Source: Alistipes sp.
GTDB lineage: Bacteria > Bacteroidota > Bacteroidia > Bacteroidales > Rikenellaceae
Length of the DNA stretch: 38,991 bases
Direction of reading: 5' to 3'
NCBI GenBank assembly: GCA_017555695.1
Contig: JAFZFX010000031.1
Span: forward strand, 1 to 38,991
The translations under genes and the position numbers were made by a program. The stretch's first letter is position 1. Every line of letters starts with the position of its first letter. Shown here piece by piece: positions 15,758 to 24,498 of this stretch. The notes beneath the pieces are model-generated. The model did not search any database, was not told where the DNA came from, and worked only from the letters and a program-made list of their open reading frames with translations.

Positions 15758-17602
15758 ATGGAGAACTTCAATGCAAAAGAGGTCAAGGATGTTGTTATCC
15801 GTTTTTCAGGCGACTCTGGCGACGGTATGCAGCTCACTGGCACACTCTTTTCAAACACTTCGGCACTTATCGGTAATGGAATCTCTACATTCCCCGACTA
15901 CCCTGCCGAGATACGCGCACCGCAAGGTACGGTAGCTGGTGTTTCTGGATTCCAGGTACACATCGGCTCAGGTAATGTAACCAATCCTGGCGACTATTGC
16001 GACGCACTCATCGCAATGAATCCCGCCGCTCTGAAAGCTAATCGCAAGTGGCTTAAGCCCGATGCTACGGTTATCATCGACGGCGACACCCTCACCGAGG
16101 ATAATGTAAAAAAGGCTGGTTTCGAGACTCTCGACCCCATCGCAGAGTTGGGCCTTGAGGGATACAATGTGGTTATTCCCGACATCACGACTATGACCAA
16201 GGCGGCTTTGGCCGATATGGGTCTTGACAACAAGACAGTCGTAAAGTGCAAGAATATGTTTGCACTGGGTATCTGCTTCTACATCTTCAACCAGTCGGAG
16301 GATTACGCCAAGCGTTACATCGATAGCAAATTTGCAAAGAAGAATCCCGCCGTTGCCGAGGCCAACAAACTCGCCATCGACGCAGGTTACAACTATGCAG
16401 CCAACACACACCAGTTTGCCAATACATACAAGGTGGCTGCAGCTCCTCTCCAGAAGGGCAAGTATCGCTCAATCAACGGTAATGTCGCTACAGCGTGGGG
16501 CTTCATCGCAGCAGCCGAGAAGGCAGGTCTTCCGCTCTTCTGCGGTTCATACCCCATCACTCCCGCGACTGTCATCCTCGAGGAGTTGGCAAAGCACAAG
16601 GAGTTGGGCGTAAAGACCGTTCAGGCCGAGGACGAGATTGCTGGTATCTGTACATCTATCGGCGCAGCGTTTGCTGGTAACTTCGCCGTGACTACAACAT
16701 CTGGCCCTGGCCTCTCGCTCAAGAGCGAGGCGTTGGGTTTGGCCGTGATGGCCGAGTTGCCGCTCGTTGTTGTTGATGTTCAGCGTGGCGGCCCCTCAAC
16801 AGGACTCCCCACCAAGACCGAACAGAGTGACCTTATGCAGGCTCTCTACGGCCGTAATGGCGAGTGCCCTGTAGTTGTTATAGCGGCATCATCACCCAGC
16901 GACTGTTTCCACTACGCATATATGGCAAGTAAGATTGCTATGGAGCATATGACACCCGTAGTTCTACTTACCGACGGCTTCATCGCCAATGGTTCAGAGC
17001 CTTGGCGCATCCCCACAATGGCCGACTACCCCTCAATCTGCCCTCCTATCGTAGAGGAGGCTCCCGCAGAGGGTGAGTTTATGCCCTACGCCCGTGGCGA
17101 GAACCTCGCACGCGGTTGGGCGTTCCCCGGCAAGGAGGGATTGGAGCACCGCATCGGAGGCTTGGAGAAGGACCATATCAAAGGTTCTATCTCGTATGAC
17201 CCCGCCAACCACCAGGAGATGACCAAGACTCGTGCAGCCAAGGTAGCAAAGGTTGTAGAGGTTATCCCCGACCTTGAGGTTATGGGAGCAGCCGACGCCG
17301 ATGTGCTGGTTGTAGGTTGGGGCGGAACGAAGGGTCACCTTCAGAGCGCCGTCAGTGATATGCAGGCCGAGGGCAAGAGCATTGCTCATCTGCACCTAAA
17401 CTATCTCAACCCGCTGCCTCACAACACCGAGGATATGCTGAAGGGTCACAAGCGCATAGTTATCTGCGAGTTGAACGAGGGTCAGCTGGCATCGTACCTG
17501 CGCCAGAACTTCCAGGATATTCGCTTCGAGCAGTACAACAAAGTCGAGGGTCAGCCCTTCACTGTGGTTGAGTTAAAGGAAAAGTTTAATTCACTTTTAT
17601 AA
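15758..17602 (+). CDS. korA: 2-oxoglutarate:ferredoxin oxidoreductase, fused gamma-alpha subunit
   Basis: With KorB it oxidatively decarboxylates a 2-oxoacid (probably 2-oxoglutarate) to acyl-CoA, reducing ferredoxin; in anaerobes it also runs in reverse for carbon fixation. The 614 residues hold a gamma domain (about 1-190; RFSGDSGDGMQLTG and PDYPAEIRAPQGT) fused to the alpha/pyrimidine-binding domain (about 215-614; GSYPITPAT, QAEDEIAGI, TTTSGPGLSLKSEALG). This fused gamma-alpha layout with a separate beta subunit is the KorAB type. No ferredoxin-like domain is present. It is followed by korB after 12 bp. Substrate preference (2-oxoglutarate or another oxoacid) is from family likeness only. 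Confidence 0.9.
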   Translation: MENFNAKEVKDVVIRFSGDSGDGMQLTGTLFSNTSALIGNGISTFPDYPAEIRAPQGTVAGVSGFQVHIGSGNVTNPGDYCDALIAMNPAALKANRKWLKPDATVIIDGDTLTEDNVKKAGFETLDPIAELGLEGYNVVIPDITTMTKAALADMGLDNKTVVKCKNMFALGICFYIFNQSEDYAKRYIDSKFAKKNPAVAEANKLAIDAGYNYAANTHQFANTYKVAAAPLQKGKYRSINGNVATAWGFIAAAEKAGLPLFCGSYPITPATVILEELAKHKELGVKTVQAEDEIAGICTSIGAAFAGNFAVTTTSGPGLSLKSEALGLAVMAELPLVVVDVQRGGPSTGLPTKTEQSDLMQALYGRNGECPVVVIAASSPSDCFHYAYMASKIAMEHMTPVVLLTDGFIANGSEPWRIPTMADYPSICPPIVEEAPAEGEFMPYARGENLARGWAFPGKEGLEHRIGGLEKDHIKGSISYDPANHQEMTKTRAAKVAKVVEVIPDLEVMGAADADVLVVGWGGTKGHLQSAVSDMQAEGKSIAHLHLNYLNPLPHNTEDMLKGHKRIVICELNEGQLASYLRQNFQDIRFEQYNKVEGQPFTVVELKEKFNSLL

Positions 17603-17614
17603 TTCACTGATACT

Positions 17615-18646
17615 ATGGCAGAATACAAATATACTCCCGCAGATTTCAAAAGCGACCAGATTGTAAAGTGGTGTCCCGGATGTGGCGACCACGCAATCCT
17701 CAATGCCGTACAGCGAGCTATGCCCGAGGTGGCAGACGCATTGGATATTCCGCACAACAAGTTCACCTTCGTATCGGGTATCGGCTGTTCGTCACGCTTT
17801 ATCTACTATATGAAGACCTTTGGTTTCCACACCATTCACGGTCGTGCTGCAGCCATCGCAACAGGTATCAAGGTGGCCAACCCCGACCTGAGCGTATGGG
17901 TATGCACAGGCGATGGCGACTCATTGGCTATCGGTGGTAACCACTTCATCCACGCTATTCGCAGAAACATAGACCTGAATATGATTCTCTTCAACAACGA
18001 GATTTATGGTCTTACGAAGGGTCAGTACTCACCCACAACCAAGTTGGGTAAGATTACCAAGACCTCACCCGCTGGTACTGTGGAGAAGCCTTTTAACCCT
18101 GGCGAGTTGGTAATTGGTGCGAAAGGCACATTTTTTGCCCGTACAATCGACGCCGAGGTTATGCTTACCAAGGATTGCCTTGTAGCAGCAGCCAAGCACA
18201 AGGGAATGGCTGTTGTCGAGGCATTGGTTAATTGCGTAATCTTCAACGACAAGACCCACGCCGCATTTGCTGGCGACAAGGCTACACGCACAAAGAACAC
18301 CATCACGCTGCGTCACGGCGAGAAGATGCTCTTCGGTGAGGGCAACGCCAAGGGTCTGGTGCTGGAGAATATGCAGCTGAAGGCCGTAACCGTAGGCGAA
18401 GATGGTTATACGATTGACGACATTCTGACACACGATGCACACTGCGTGGATACAACGCTGCACTCAATGCTGGCTGCGATGAAGCATCCCGACCTGCCCG
18501 TTGCGATTGGTGTAATCCGCGATGTGAAGGATGAGCAGGTGTATGATGTGAAGGTTGCCGAGCAGGTAGAGCAGTTGAAGGCTTCAGCAAAGCTCCACTC
18601 GGTAGACGATTTGCTCAATTCGGGCGAGACCTGGATGATTGAGTAA
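17615..18646 (+). CDS. korB: 2-oxoglutarate:ferredoxin oxidoreductase, beta subunit
   Basis: A 343-residue TPP-binding subunit that completes KorAB. Near the N-terminus WCPGCGDHAIL supplies two cysteines, and GIGCSSRF a third, expected to hold the [4Fe-4S] cluster. The TPP/Mg motif is GDGDSLAIGGNHFIH followed by NNEIYGLTKGQ. It is 12 bp after korA and clearly co-transcribed. A GU-containing hairpin with a T run follows the stop. No delta (ferredoxin) subunit lies beside it, so electrons presumably pass directly to a free ferredoxin encoded elsewhere. Confidence 0.92.
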   Translation: MAEYKYTPADFKSDQIVKWCPGCGDHAILNAVQRAMPEVADALDIPHNKFTFVSGIGCSSRFIYYMKTFGFHTIHGRAAAIATGIKVANPDLSVWVCTGDGDSLAIGGNHFIHAIRRNIDLNMILFNNEIYGLTKGQYSPTTKLGKITKTSPAGTVEKPFNPGELVIGAKGTFFARTIDAEVMLTKDCLVAAAKHKGMAVVEALVNCVIFNDKTHAAFAGDKATRTKNTITLRHGEKMLFGEGNAKGLVLENMQLKAVTVGEDGYTIDDILTHDAHCVDTTLHSMLAAMKHPDLPVAIGVIRDVKDEQVYDVKVAEQVEQLKASAKLHSVDDLLNSGETWMIE

Positions 18647-18664
18647 TCCGTCCAGACAATTCAT

Positions 18665-18701
18665 AGGGCTGTCGGCATCGTTGCAGGCAGCCTTATTTTT
18701 T
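18665..18701 (+). terminator. Terminator after korB
   Basis: GGCTGTC (18667-18673) pairs with GGCAGCC (18686-18692), 7 bp including one G-U, followed by a TTATTTTTT tract. Confidence 0.7.
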
Positions 18702-18712
18702 AATTATAAGAT

Positions 18713-19342
18713 ATGATTCGACAAGATTTGATTTCATACATCGAGGGCGAGATACTGCCCCGCTACGATGGCTTCGACGCCGCACATAGACGCAACCACG
18801 CCGAGAAGGTTATTGGCGAGAGCATACGCCTCTGCCGTCAGGCTGGCCTCGACGAGGAGATGGCCTACACCATAGCGGCCTACCACGACATAGGCTTATC
18901 GGAAGGCAGAGAGTATCACCATACCTCATCAGCCCGAATGGTGCGTCAGGATGATATGCTTAGGAGTTGGTTCAGCGAGGAGCAGATTGAGATTATAGCC
19001 GATGCCGCCGAGGATCATCGTGCCTCGTCGAAGAGCGAGCCCCGCACAATGTATGGACGCATAGTGGCCGAGGCCGACCGCAGCATAGAGCCCGAAGAGA
19101 TTATCCGCCGCACGGTGCAATACGGACTAACGAACTACTCGCACCTCGACTACGAGGGACACTGGCGACGCACCGTAGAGCATCTTGAAGAGAAGTATGC
19201 CGAAGGGGGTTATCTCAAGTTGTGGTTTCCCGAATCAGAGAACGGGCAACAACTAAATATATTGAGAGAAATCATAGCCGACAGAGAGGCTCTGCGCCTA
19301 CTCTTCGAGCAGATATTTTCAGAGGAGTGCATCAGAGAATAG
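18713..19342 (+). CDS. HD-domain phosphohydrolase
   Basis: A 209-residue HD-superfamily metal-dependent phosphohydrolase of unknown substrate. The metal-binding set is visible: H25/H29, the HD doublet H58-D59 (AAYHDIGL), H69-H70, then D101-H102 (EDHRASS) and D122 (AEADRS). This order fits the small soluble HD proteins of the YfbR/nucleotidase-like group, but no residue fixes the substrate. The ATG lies 66 bp after korB, beyond the terminator, so it may have a separate promoter or depend on read-through. It converges on the antiporter gene with only 6 bp between stops and no obvious terminator. Confidence 0.82.
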   Translation: MIRQDLISYIEGEILPRYDGFDAAHRRNHAEKVIGESIRLCRQAGLDEEMAYTIAAYHDIGLSEGREYHHTSSARMVRQDDMLRSWFSEEQIEIIADAAEDHRASSKSEPRTMYGRIVAEADRSIEPEEIIRRTVQYGLTNYSHLDYEGHWRRTVEHLEEKYAEGGYLKLWFPESENGQQLNILREIIADREALRLLFEQIFSEECIRE

Positions 19343-19348
19343 CCACGG

Positions 19349-20845
19349 CTAATGGTTGATATGCACCACATCCTTGATGCCGAGCATATCGTACATCTCC
19401 TGCAACTCCTGCTCATTGCGATCGCTCACTACGAGCAATCTATCACCCACTGCCATCTCGGTACTACCGCGCGGCACGAAGTAGTTTTCACCACGCGAAA
19501 TCATCACCACCAGAGTATTGTCAGGCAGAGCGATATCTCGCAGCGTAAGGCCGTGAGCCAACATAGAGTCGGTCACCTCAATCTCCGAGAAGTTACTCTT
19601 GATGCTATCGGGGATACCCACCTTGAACAGGGGCTCTTTCTCCTCATACGCCAGACCTAGCCAGTTGGCCATACCGCTCACAGTTGTACCCTGTACAAGC
19701 AGCGAAATGAGCGTTCCCAAGAAGACCACATTGAATATCAGATAGCCATTCTCAATACCCGCCACGATAGGATATGTGGCAAAGATGATGGGCACCGCAC
19801 CACGCAGACCCACCCACGAGACATAGATTCTGGCCTTTGTGGTAAAACGGCGGAATGGCAATAGACTCAACACCACCGCCAACGGACGCGCAACAAAAAT
19901 CAGGAACACACCCACAGCGCCACCCAACAGCAACACATCGGGGTTGAGCAACTCATCAGCATTAACCAAAAGACCGATGGTGAGGAACATCACTATCTGC
20001 GCCAACCAAGTGAAACCATCGAAGAATGTGACGAGGTTACCCTTGTGCGCCAATCGGCGGCTGTTACCCACAACCAGACCCGTGATATATACAGCCAAGT
20101 AGCCATTACCCCACACCAGCGAGGTGAACGAGAACGAGAAGAAGACAAACGCCAGCAACAACACAGAGTAGAGCGAAGCGTTGTTCTTGATATTGATTTT
20201 GTTGATTGTAAAGACTGCAGCACGGCCAATCGCATATCCGAGCGTACCACCCACTACCATCTGCACAACGAAGCGCACGATGCTCTGAAATGCGTTCACA
20301 TCTACCGTAGGAGAGGTTACCACCGACACCATCACAATGGTGAGCATATAGGCCATCGGGTCGTTACTACCACTCTCCAACTCAAGTAGCGGGCGCAGAT
20401 TCTGGCGCAAGCCCTGCTTTTTAGTTCTAAGAATGGAGAAGACCGACGCCGAGTCAGTCGAGGCCATCGTAGAGGCCAACAACAAAGAGACGGGAAACGA
20501 GAGTGCCAAACCCACCCACGACGAGAAGAAGTAGATAAAACCACCCACAAAGAGAGCCGTCAAGGCTACTCCCGCAGTGGCAAGCACAACTCCTGGGCCC
20601 AGAATGGGGCGTATGTCGGAAAATTTGGTGTCCATACCACCCGAAAAGAGGATGATACAGAGCGCAAGCATACCAATACCCTGCGTAATATCGAATGAGC
20701 GGAAGTTGATGAAGTTGAGTCCGAAAACCATTCCGACACCCAAGAACAACAACAAAGCCGGCGCTCCGAAACGGTAGGCCACCTTACCTGCCATCACCGC
20801 CACGAAGAGCAACATAGCGCCCACTAACAAGAAATTTTCACTCAT
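19349..20845 (-). CDS. CPA1 potassium/proton antiporter (CvrA/NhaP2-like)
   Basis: A 498-residue inner-membrane antiporter with about twelve hydrophobic helices (residues 1-390) and a C-terminal regulatory TrkA_C/RCK_C domain (about 415-490: ALPDNTLVVMISRGENYFVPRG, then VGDRLLVVSDR). The ion-path segment ASTMASTDSASVFSIL in the middle of the protein is typical of the CvrA/NhaP2 branch, and ESGSNDPMAYMLT follows it. Role: K+ or Na+ efflux in exchange for protons, for pH and volume control; the ion is not certain. It converges with the HD gene and is preceded by an 80-bp gap from the next minus-strand gene. Confidence 0.9.
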   Translation of the reverse strand: MSENFLLVGAMLLFVAVMAGKVAYRFGAPALLLFLGVGMVFGLNFINFRSFDITQGIGMLALCIILFSGGMDTKFSDIRPILGPGVVLATAGVALTALFVGGFIYFFSSWVGLALSFPVSLLLASTMASTDSASVFSILRTKKQGLRQNLRPLLELESGSNDPMAYMLTIVMVSVVTSPTVDVNAFQSIVRFVVQMVVGGTLGYAIGRAAVFTINKINIKNNASLYSVLLLAFVFFSFSFTSLVWGNGYLAVYITGLVVGNSRRLAHKGNLVTFFDGFTWLAQIVMFLTIGLLVNADELLNPDVLLLGGAVGVFLIFVARPLAVVLSLLPFRRFTTKARIYVSWVGLRGAVPIIFATYPIVAGIENGYLIFNVVFLGTLISLLVQGTTVSGMANWLGLAYEEKEPLFKVGIPDSIKSNFSEIEVTDSMLAHGLTLRDIALPDNTLVVMISRGENYFVPRGSTEMAVGDRLLVVSDRNEQELQEMYDMLGIKDVVHINH

Positions 20846-20925
20846 ACTTGACCTAAAAAAAATTATATCAAATTACTAACCTTATATTTCAGCATCACTG
20901 TTCCCCGACTCTAAATATCAAACGA

Positions 20926-21429
20926 TTATTTCACCTTCAACTTTAGGTCGCTTATAGGACGCAATTCCAACTCGACATACTCAAAAACTTGACACGCCTC
21001 AAGCGCACTTTTGGGTGATGAATACTCAACTACAACAAGTGTTGAAACATCGCTCTGTCGAAATTTGCGCAAGGTAGTAAAATCGCCTTTATGCACCAAA
21101 TCTACAACTTCATTTTTTTCCTCTTTAGCGAATTTAAGCTCTCTTTTGTTCAAAAAACAACCATCTTTCAGACAATAAGGAGCCTGACTTGTGCCCGATA
21201 CCCTGATTGCAAAAATCACTACTCCTACTATGGCAAAAATAGCACCGAAAAGCACCAACGCGGATTTCAAATTACCATTTTCCACAGAAGATTCTATAAA
21301 ACAATTCAGTACAAATAGTCCAATACCTGCTATCAACAACGCTATCGGCATCACAACCGACTTTCGACGCATTATAACTGCGCCATCAGACACCGCACAA
21401 AGCATCTGACCCATATCATATTTACTCAT
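20926..21429 (-). CDS. Small two-helix membrane protein, unknown function
   Basis: A 167-residue protein with no family I recognise. It has a basic N-terminus (MRRKSVV), two membrane helices (about residues 26-46 and 58-78) and a soluble C-terminal part with regular strands (KDGCFLNKRELKFA, STLVVVEYSSP, YVELELRPISDLKLKV), a layout like PH-domain-type or YcxB-like membrane proteins. A longer frame begins at a TTG at 21435, but the ATG at 21429 is preferred. A minus-strand -7 element (TACCTTTG) lies at 21533-21540. Composition is more AT-rich than its neighbours. Cellular role unknown. Confidence 0.65.
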   Translation of the reverse strand: MSKYDMGQMLCAVSDGAVIMRRKSVVMPIALLIAGIGLFVLNCFIESSVENGNLKSALVLFGAIFAIVGVVIFAIRVSGTSQAPYCLKDGCFLNKRELKFAKEEKNEVVDLVHKGDFTTLRKFRQSDVSTLVVVEYSSPKSALEACQVFEYVELELRPISDLKLKVK

Positions 21430-21532
21430 TGTCAAAATATCTCTTTAATTTTCAAAACATCATCCCATTCGCACACTATTGTCACACTGCGTAGCGGGAT
21501 AAAAAAGAAAAAAATGCGCGATTCAGCCCAGA

Positions 21533-21540
21533 CAAAGGTA
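21533..21540 (-). promoter_or_regulatory. -7 element upstream of the two-helix membrane protein
   Basis: TACCTTTG on the minus strand matches TAnnTTTG; a TTTG 24 bp further upstream (21565-21568) is slightly too far for a standard -33. The remaining sequence of 21430-21689 shows no gene. Confidence 0.4.
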
Positions 21541-21689
21541 TCAAATGCACACACGAATCACATACAAAAAACACCTGACACATTCGTTCAGTAAGCCATT
21601 TCGCGCACCTTTCATTCATTTACATACATACACAACCAACCATCGGCTAACAACCAATGGTATAATCGCAAAAGATATAAATCTGATGG

Positions 21690-22100
21690 CTAAATACGAA
21701 GTCGGCACAGCGTATGCAGATAATAGACAACACGGAGCACCGAACGGAAGTGATTATATTCAAATATTTTTGTAATACGCCCAGCGTGACGGCAAGGAAC
21801 TGCCGACGACAAGGCTCTCAATGTAGAATTTACTCTATTATGACGCAACACCGAGGGTGTACTGGTGCCACCATTATTCTCAAGCAATGTACGCTGCGAT
21901 ATGGGACGAGCCAACACCTGCCCTTGCAACAAATCGCTACTAAAACGGACATTATAACTGAGATTGTCATCACCATCTACAACTGACTCATACACACAAC
22001 TCTCGATTGCAACCGAAGGTTTAACGCACGAAGGTATAGCACTATCCACCTTTGGAGCATAGAGAACAAACAGCAGTATGAGCGAGAGCAGACGGAGCAT
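21690..22100 (-). CDS. Small secreted protein downstream of tonB2
   Basis: A 136-residue protein, not recognised. It begins with a clear signal peptide (MLRLLSLILLFVLYAPKVDSA) and has four Cys in the mature part, pointing to the periplasm or outside. The centre (DGDDNLSYNVRFSSDLLQGQVLARPISQR) and the C-terminus (AGRITKIFEYNHFRSVLRVVYYLHTLCRLRI-type, basic and aromatic) look like real protein. It starts 3 bp after the tonB2 stop, which is the best evidence for a gene. A chance frame cannot be excluded because no homologue is known to me. Confidence 0.6.
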   Translation of the reverse strand: MLRLLSLILLFVLYAPKVDSAIPSCVKPSVAIESCVYESVVDGDDNLSYNVRFSSDLLQGQVLARPISQRTLLENNGGTSTPSVLRHNRVNSTLRALSSAVPCRHAGRITKIFEYNHFRSVLRVVYYLHTLCRLRI

Positions 22101-22103
22101 AGA

Positions 22104-22961
22104 CTACTGGGGAATAAATGTGTAGGTGATTGTACCCTTATGGCTGGCGGGAGCCGACATATCAATATTGAAGAGTGACGCACGCGCAGCCTTCAGAGCC
22201 TCCTCGCGCATCATCTCGTCACCACCCTCGACAACTCGGGCTGCGATAACCTCACCACCCTGATTGAGTGTTACGGATACTATAACCTGACCACCGCCAT
22301 CACACAGATAGGCTGGAACAACCAGATGGCGCTTGGTGCGCACGGGATTCTTGAACTCATATCTAACAGTCACACCACCCTTTACCTTGACATCTTGCTG
22401 CGTACTCTTCTCACCCGTCTGTGGCGAGGGGCGCTCGCTATCAAGGATAGACTGAGCCTCGGCCAGACCAGCCTCGTAAGCGGCACGGTTGGCCTGCATA
22501 CCCGCAGCAATATCGCGTGCCGACTGATTCAGCTCGGCAGTGTTAATTCCGCGGTCATCTTTGAGGTTCTCGTTCAGCAACGCATCGTTAGAGGTCTGGT
22601 TGCGGATGGCAGACCAGTCCAGGTCAGACTGCTTCATCTCAATCTCCTTTTCAAGACGCTCCTTCTCGGCCTCCAACTCAGCCAGAGTCTGCAAATCGAC
22701 ATAGATACCCTGCGTATGAGGACGAGAGTTGATGATGATTTTTGAACTTACAAACACGATTCCCAGCACCAGATAGAGCACGATCATTACGCTCAAGCCG
22801 AGACGGTGGTCGTATGCCCATTCGCCTGCGTCCTGCTTGCGGTTGTCGAACGGCAAACGCATACGGGGACGGCGCTGTGGACGCCTGCCTGCGGGGGCAG
22901 TGGCGGCCTTGGTGTTATTTTGTGATATTGATTCTCTATTTTGTGGTTCAATACTTGCCAT
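22104..22961 (-). CDS. TonB energy transducer (second copy)
   Basis: A 285-residue TonB-family protein. It has an unusually long, basic, Pro/Arg-rich cytoplasmic N-terminus (about residues 1-52), one membrane helix (about 54-74), an acidic coiled-coil periplasmic stretch (about 90-115, LAELEAEKERLEKEIEMKQ), a linker, and a C-terminal TonB-like domain (about 200-285; VVPAYLCDGGGQVIVSVTLNQGG, EALKAARASLFNI, GTITYTFIPQ). It differs strongly from the 1555-2232 TonB and has no ExbB/ExbD beside it, so it must share a motor or use one elsewhere. It shares a divergent promoter region with lpxC-fabZ. Confidence 0.85.
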   Translation of the reverse strand: MASIEPQNRESISQNNTKAATAPAGRRPQRRPRMRLPFDNRKQDAGEWAYDHRLGLSVMIVLYLVLGIVFVSSKIIINSRPHTQGIYVDLQTLAELEAEKERLEKEIEMKQSDLDWSAIRNQTSNDALLNENLKDDRGINTAELNQSARDIAAGMQANRAAYEAGLAEAQSILDSERPSPQTGEKSTQQDVKVKGGVTVRYEFKNPVRTKRHLVVPAYLCDGGGQVIVSVTLNQGGEVIAARVVEGGDEMMREEALKAARASLFNIDMSAPASHKGTITYTFIPQ

Positions 22962-22991
22962 AAAGGGTCTGACTACTTAACAAATATAGCG

Positions 22992-23030
22992 CAAAAGTAC
23001 GCTTTTTTTGCGAAATAATTAGTATATTTG
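22992..23030. promoter_or_regulatory. Divergent -7 elements for tonB2 and lpxC-fabZ
   Basis: Minus strand TACTTTTG at 22992-22999 would give a leader of about 24 nt for tonB2. Plus strand TATATTTG at 23023-23030 lies 61 bp before lpxC. Both match TAnnTTTG; the -33 boxes are not clear. Confidence 0.5.
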
Positions 23031-23091
23031 CGCAATATTATCGGTCGCGGATAATAAGTTTGTTAAATTATCACATTAAAAGAAAGACTAT

Positions 23092-24489
23092 ATGCAGACT
23101 AAACAGCAAACCCTCGGCAGCGTAATCTCATTCGCTGGCAAAGGTTTACACACCGGCGTTACGGTAAATATGACGGTAAATCCCGCAGACGAAAACACTG
23201 GCATTATTTTCCGCCGTATTGACCTGGAAGGCACTCCCTCAGTTCCGGCTCTCTGCGAATATGTAACAGACACATCGCGCGGCACAACCATCGAGAAAGG
23301 GCTGGCCAAGGTCAGCACAATCGAGCACATTGTTTCGGCTCTGTGGACGATGGGTGTAGACAACGCGATTATCGATATTGATGGCCCCGAGACCCCTATT
23401 ATGGATGGTTCGGCTCGTGAGTATGTACAGCGAATCGAGGAGGTGGGTATCACCACCCAGAATGCCGAGCGCAAGTACTATGAAGTAACTGAGAAGCAGG
23501 TATATACTATTCCAGACAAGGGTGTCGCCATCATCATCTACCCCGACGACGAGTTCACCGTATCGGTACACATCGACTTCAACTCTAAGATTGTCGGCAA
23601 CCAGTATGCTACGCTCGATATGTACAGCAAGTACACCGAGGACATTGCCCCCAGCCGTACTTTCTGCTTCTTGCACGAGTTGGAGCCCCTGCTCAAGATG
23701 AACCTCATTAAGGGTGGTGATTTGGACAATGCTATCGTCGTTGTCGAAAACCCCGTATCAGACGAGCAGTTGGAGCACCTGAAGCGCGTATTCAACAAGG
23801 AGGATATTCGCGTTACAGGCGGCTACCTTAACAACCTGCAGTTGCGTGCAAGCAACGAGTTGGCACGCCACAAACTCCTCGACCTGCTGGGCGACTTCGC
23901 ACTGCTTGGTATGCGTATCAAAGGCCGTGTATGGGCATCGCGTCCTGGCCACTATGCAAACACAGAGTTTATGAAGCAATTGCTGGTGAGCATCCGCCGC
24001 GATGGCGAGAAGCCCGCCTTCAAGTATAGCGCAGCGAAAGCGCCTATTATGGACATCAACGATGTACGCAAGTTGCTCCCCCACCGCTATCCTTTCCTCT
24101 TGATTGACAAGGTATTCCACATAGACGAGAAGTCTATCGGCGCCATCAAGAACATCACAGCAAACGAGCCTCAGTTCTCTGGTCACTTCCCCGACGAGCC
24201 CGTTATGCCGGGCGTATTGCTCGTGGAGGCTATGGCACAGGCGGGTGGTATTGTTGCGATGAAGAGCGTGGATAATCCCGAGGAGTACTCAACCTACTTC
24301 CTGCGCATCGACGGCGTCCGCTTCAAGCGCAAGGTTGTGCCAGGCGACACTATGCAGATCGAGGCTCATATGGTTGAGCCGATGCGTCGTGGTATAGCAA
24401 CCTTCATCGGCAAGATCTTTGTCGGCGGACAATTGGCTTGCGAGGCAAATCTTATGGCACAGATTGTGAGAAACAAGAAAACTGAATAA
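23092..24489 (+). CDS. lpxC-fabZ: Bifunctional LpxC-FabZ fusion
   Basis: A 465-residue fusion of UDP-3-O-acyl-GlcNAc deacetylase (committed step of lipid A) with 3-hydroxyacyl-ACP dehydratase (fatty-acid elongation). LpxC part, about 1-305: zinc ligands H79 (TIEHIVSAL) and H260/D264 (ARHKLLDLLGD), catalytic H287 (RPGHYAN). FabZ part, about 318-465: LPHRYPFLLID, H365 in SGHFPDEP and E379 in VLLVEAMAQ. Such fusions are characteristic of Bacteroidetes. The two enzymes compete for 3-hydroxyacyl chains, so fusion ties membrane phospholipid to lipid A output. lpxA follows after 9 bp. Confidence 0.95.
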   Translation: MQTKQQTLGSVISFAGKGLHTGVTVNMTVNPADENTGIIFRRIDLEGTPSVPALCEYVTDTSRGTTIEKGLAKVSTIEHIVSALWTMGVDNAIIDIDGPETPIMDGSAREYVQRIEEVGITTQNAERKYYEVTEKQVYTIPDKGVAIIIYPDDEFTVSVHIDFNSKIVGNQYATLDMYSKYTEDIAPSRTFCFLHELEPLLKMNLIKGGDLDNAIVVVENPVSDEQLEHLKRVFNKEDIRVTGGYLNNLQLRASNELARHKLLDLLGDFALLGMRIKGRVWASRPGHYANTEFMKQLLVSIRRDGEKPAFKYSAAKAPIMDINDVRKLLPHRYPFLLIDKVFHIDEKSIGAIKNITANEPQFSGHFPDEPVMPGVLLVEAMAQAGGIVAMKSVDNPEEYSTYFLRIDGVRFKRKVVPGDTMQIEAHMVEPMRRGIATFIGKIFVGGQLACEANLMAQIVRNKKTE

Positions 24490-24498
24490 TATAAATTT

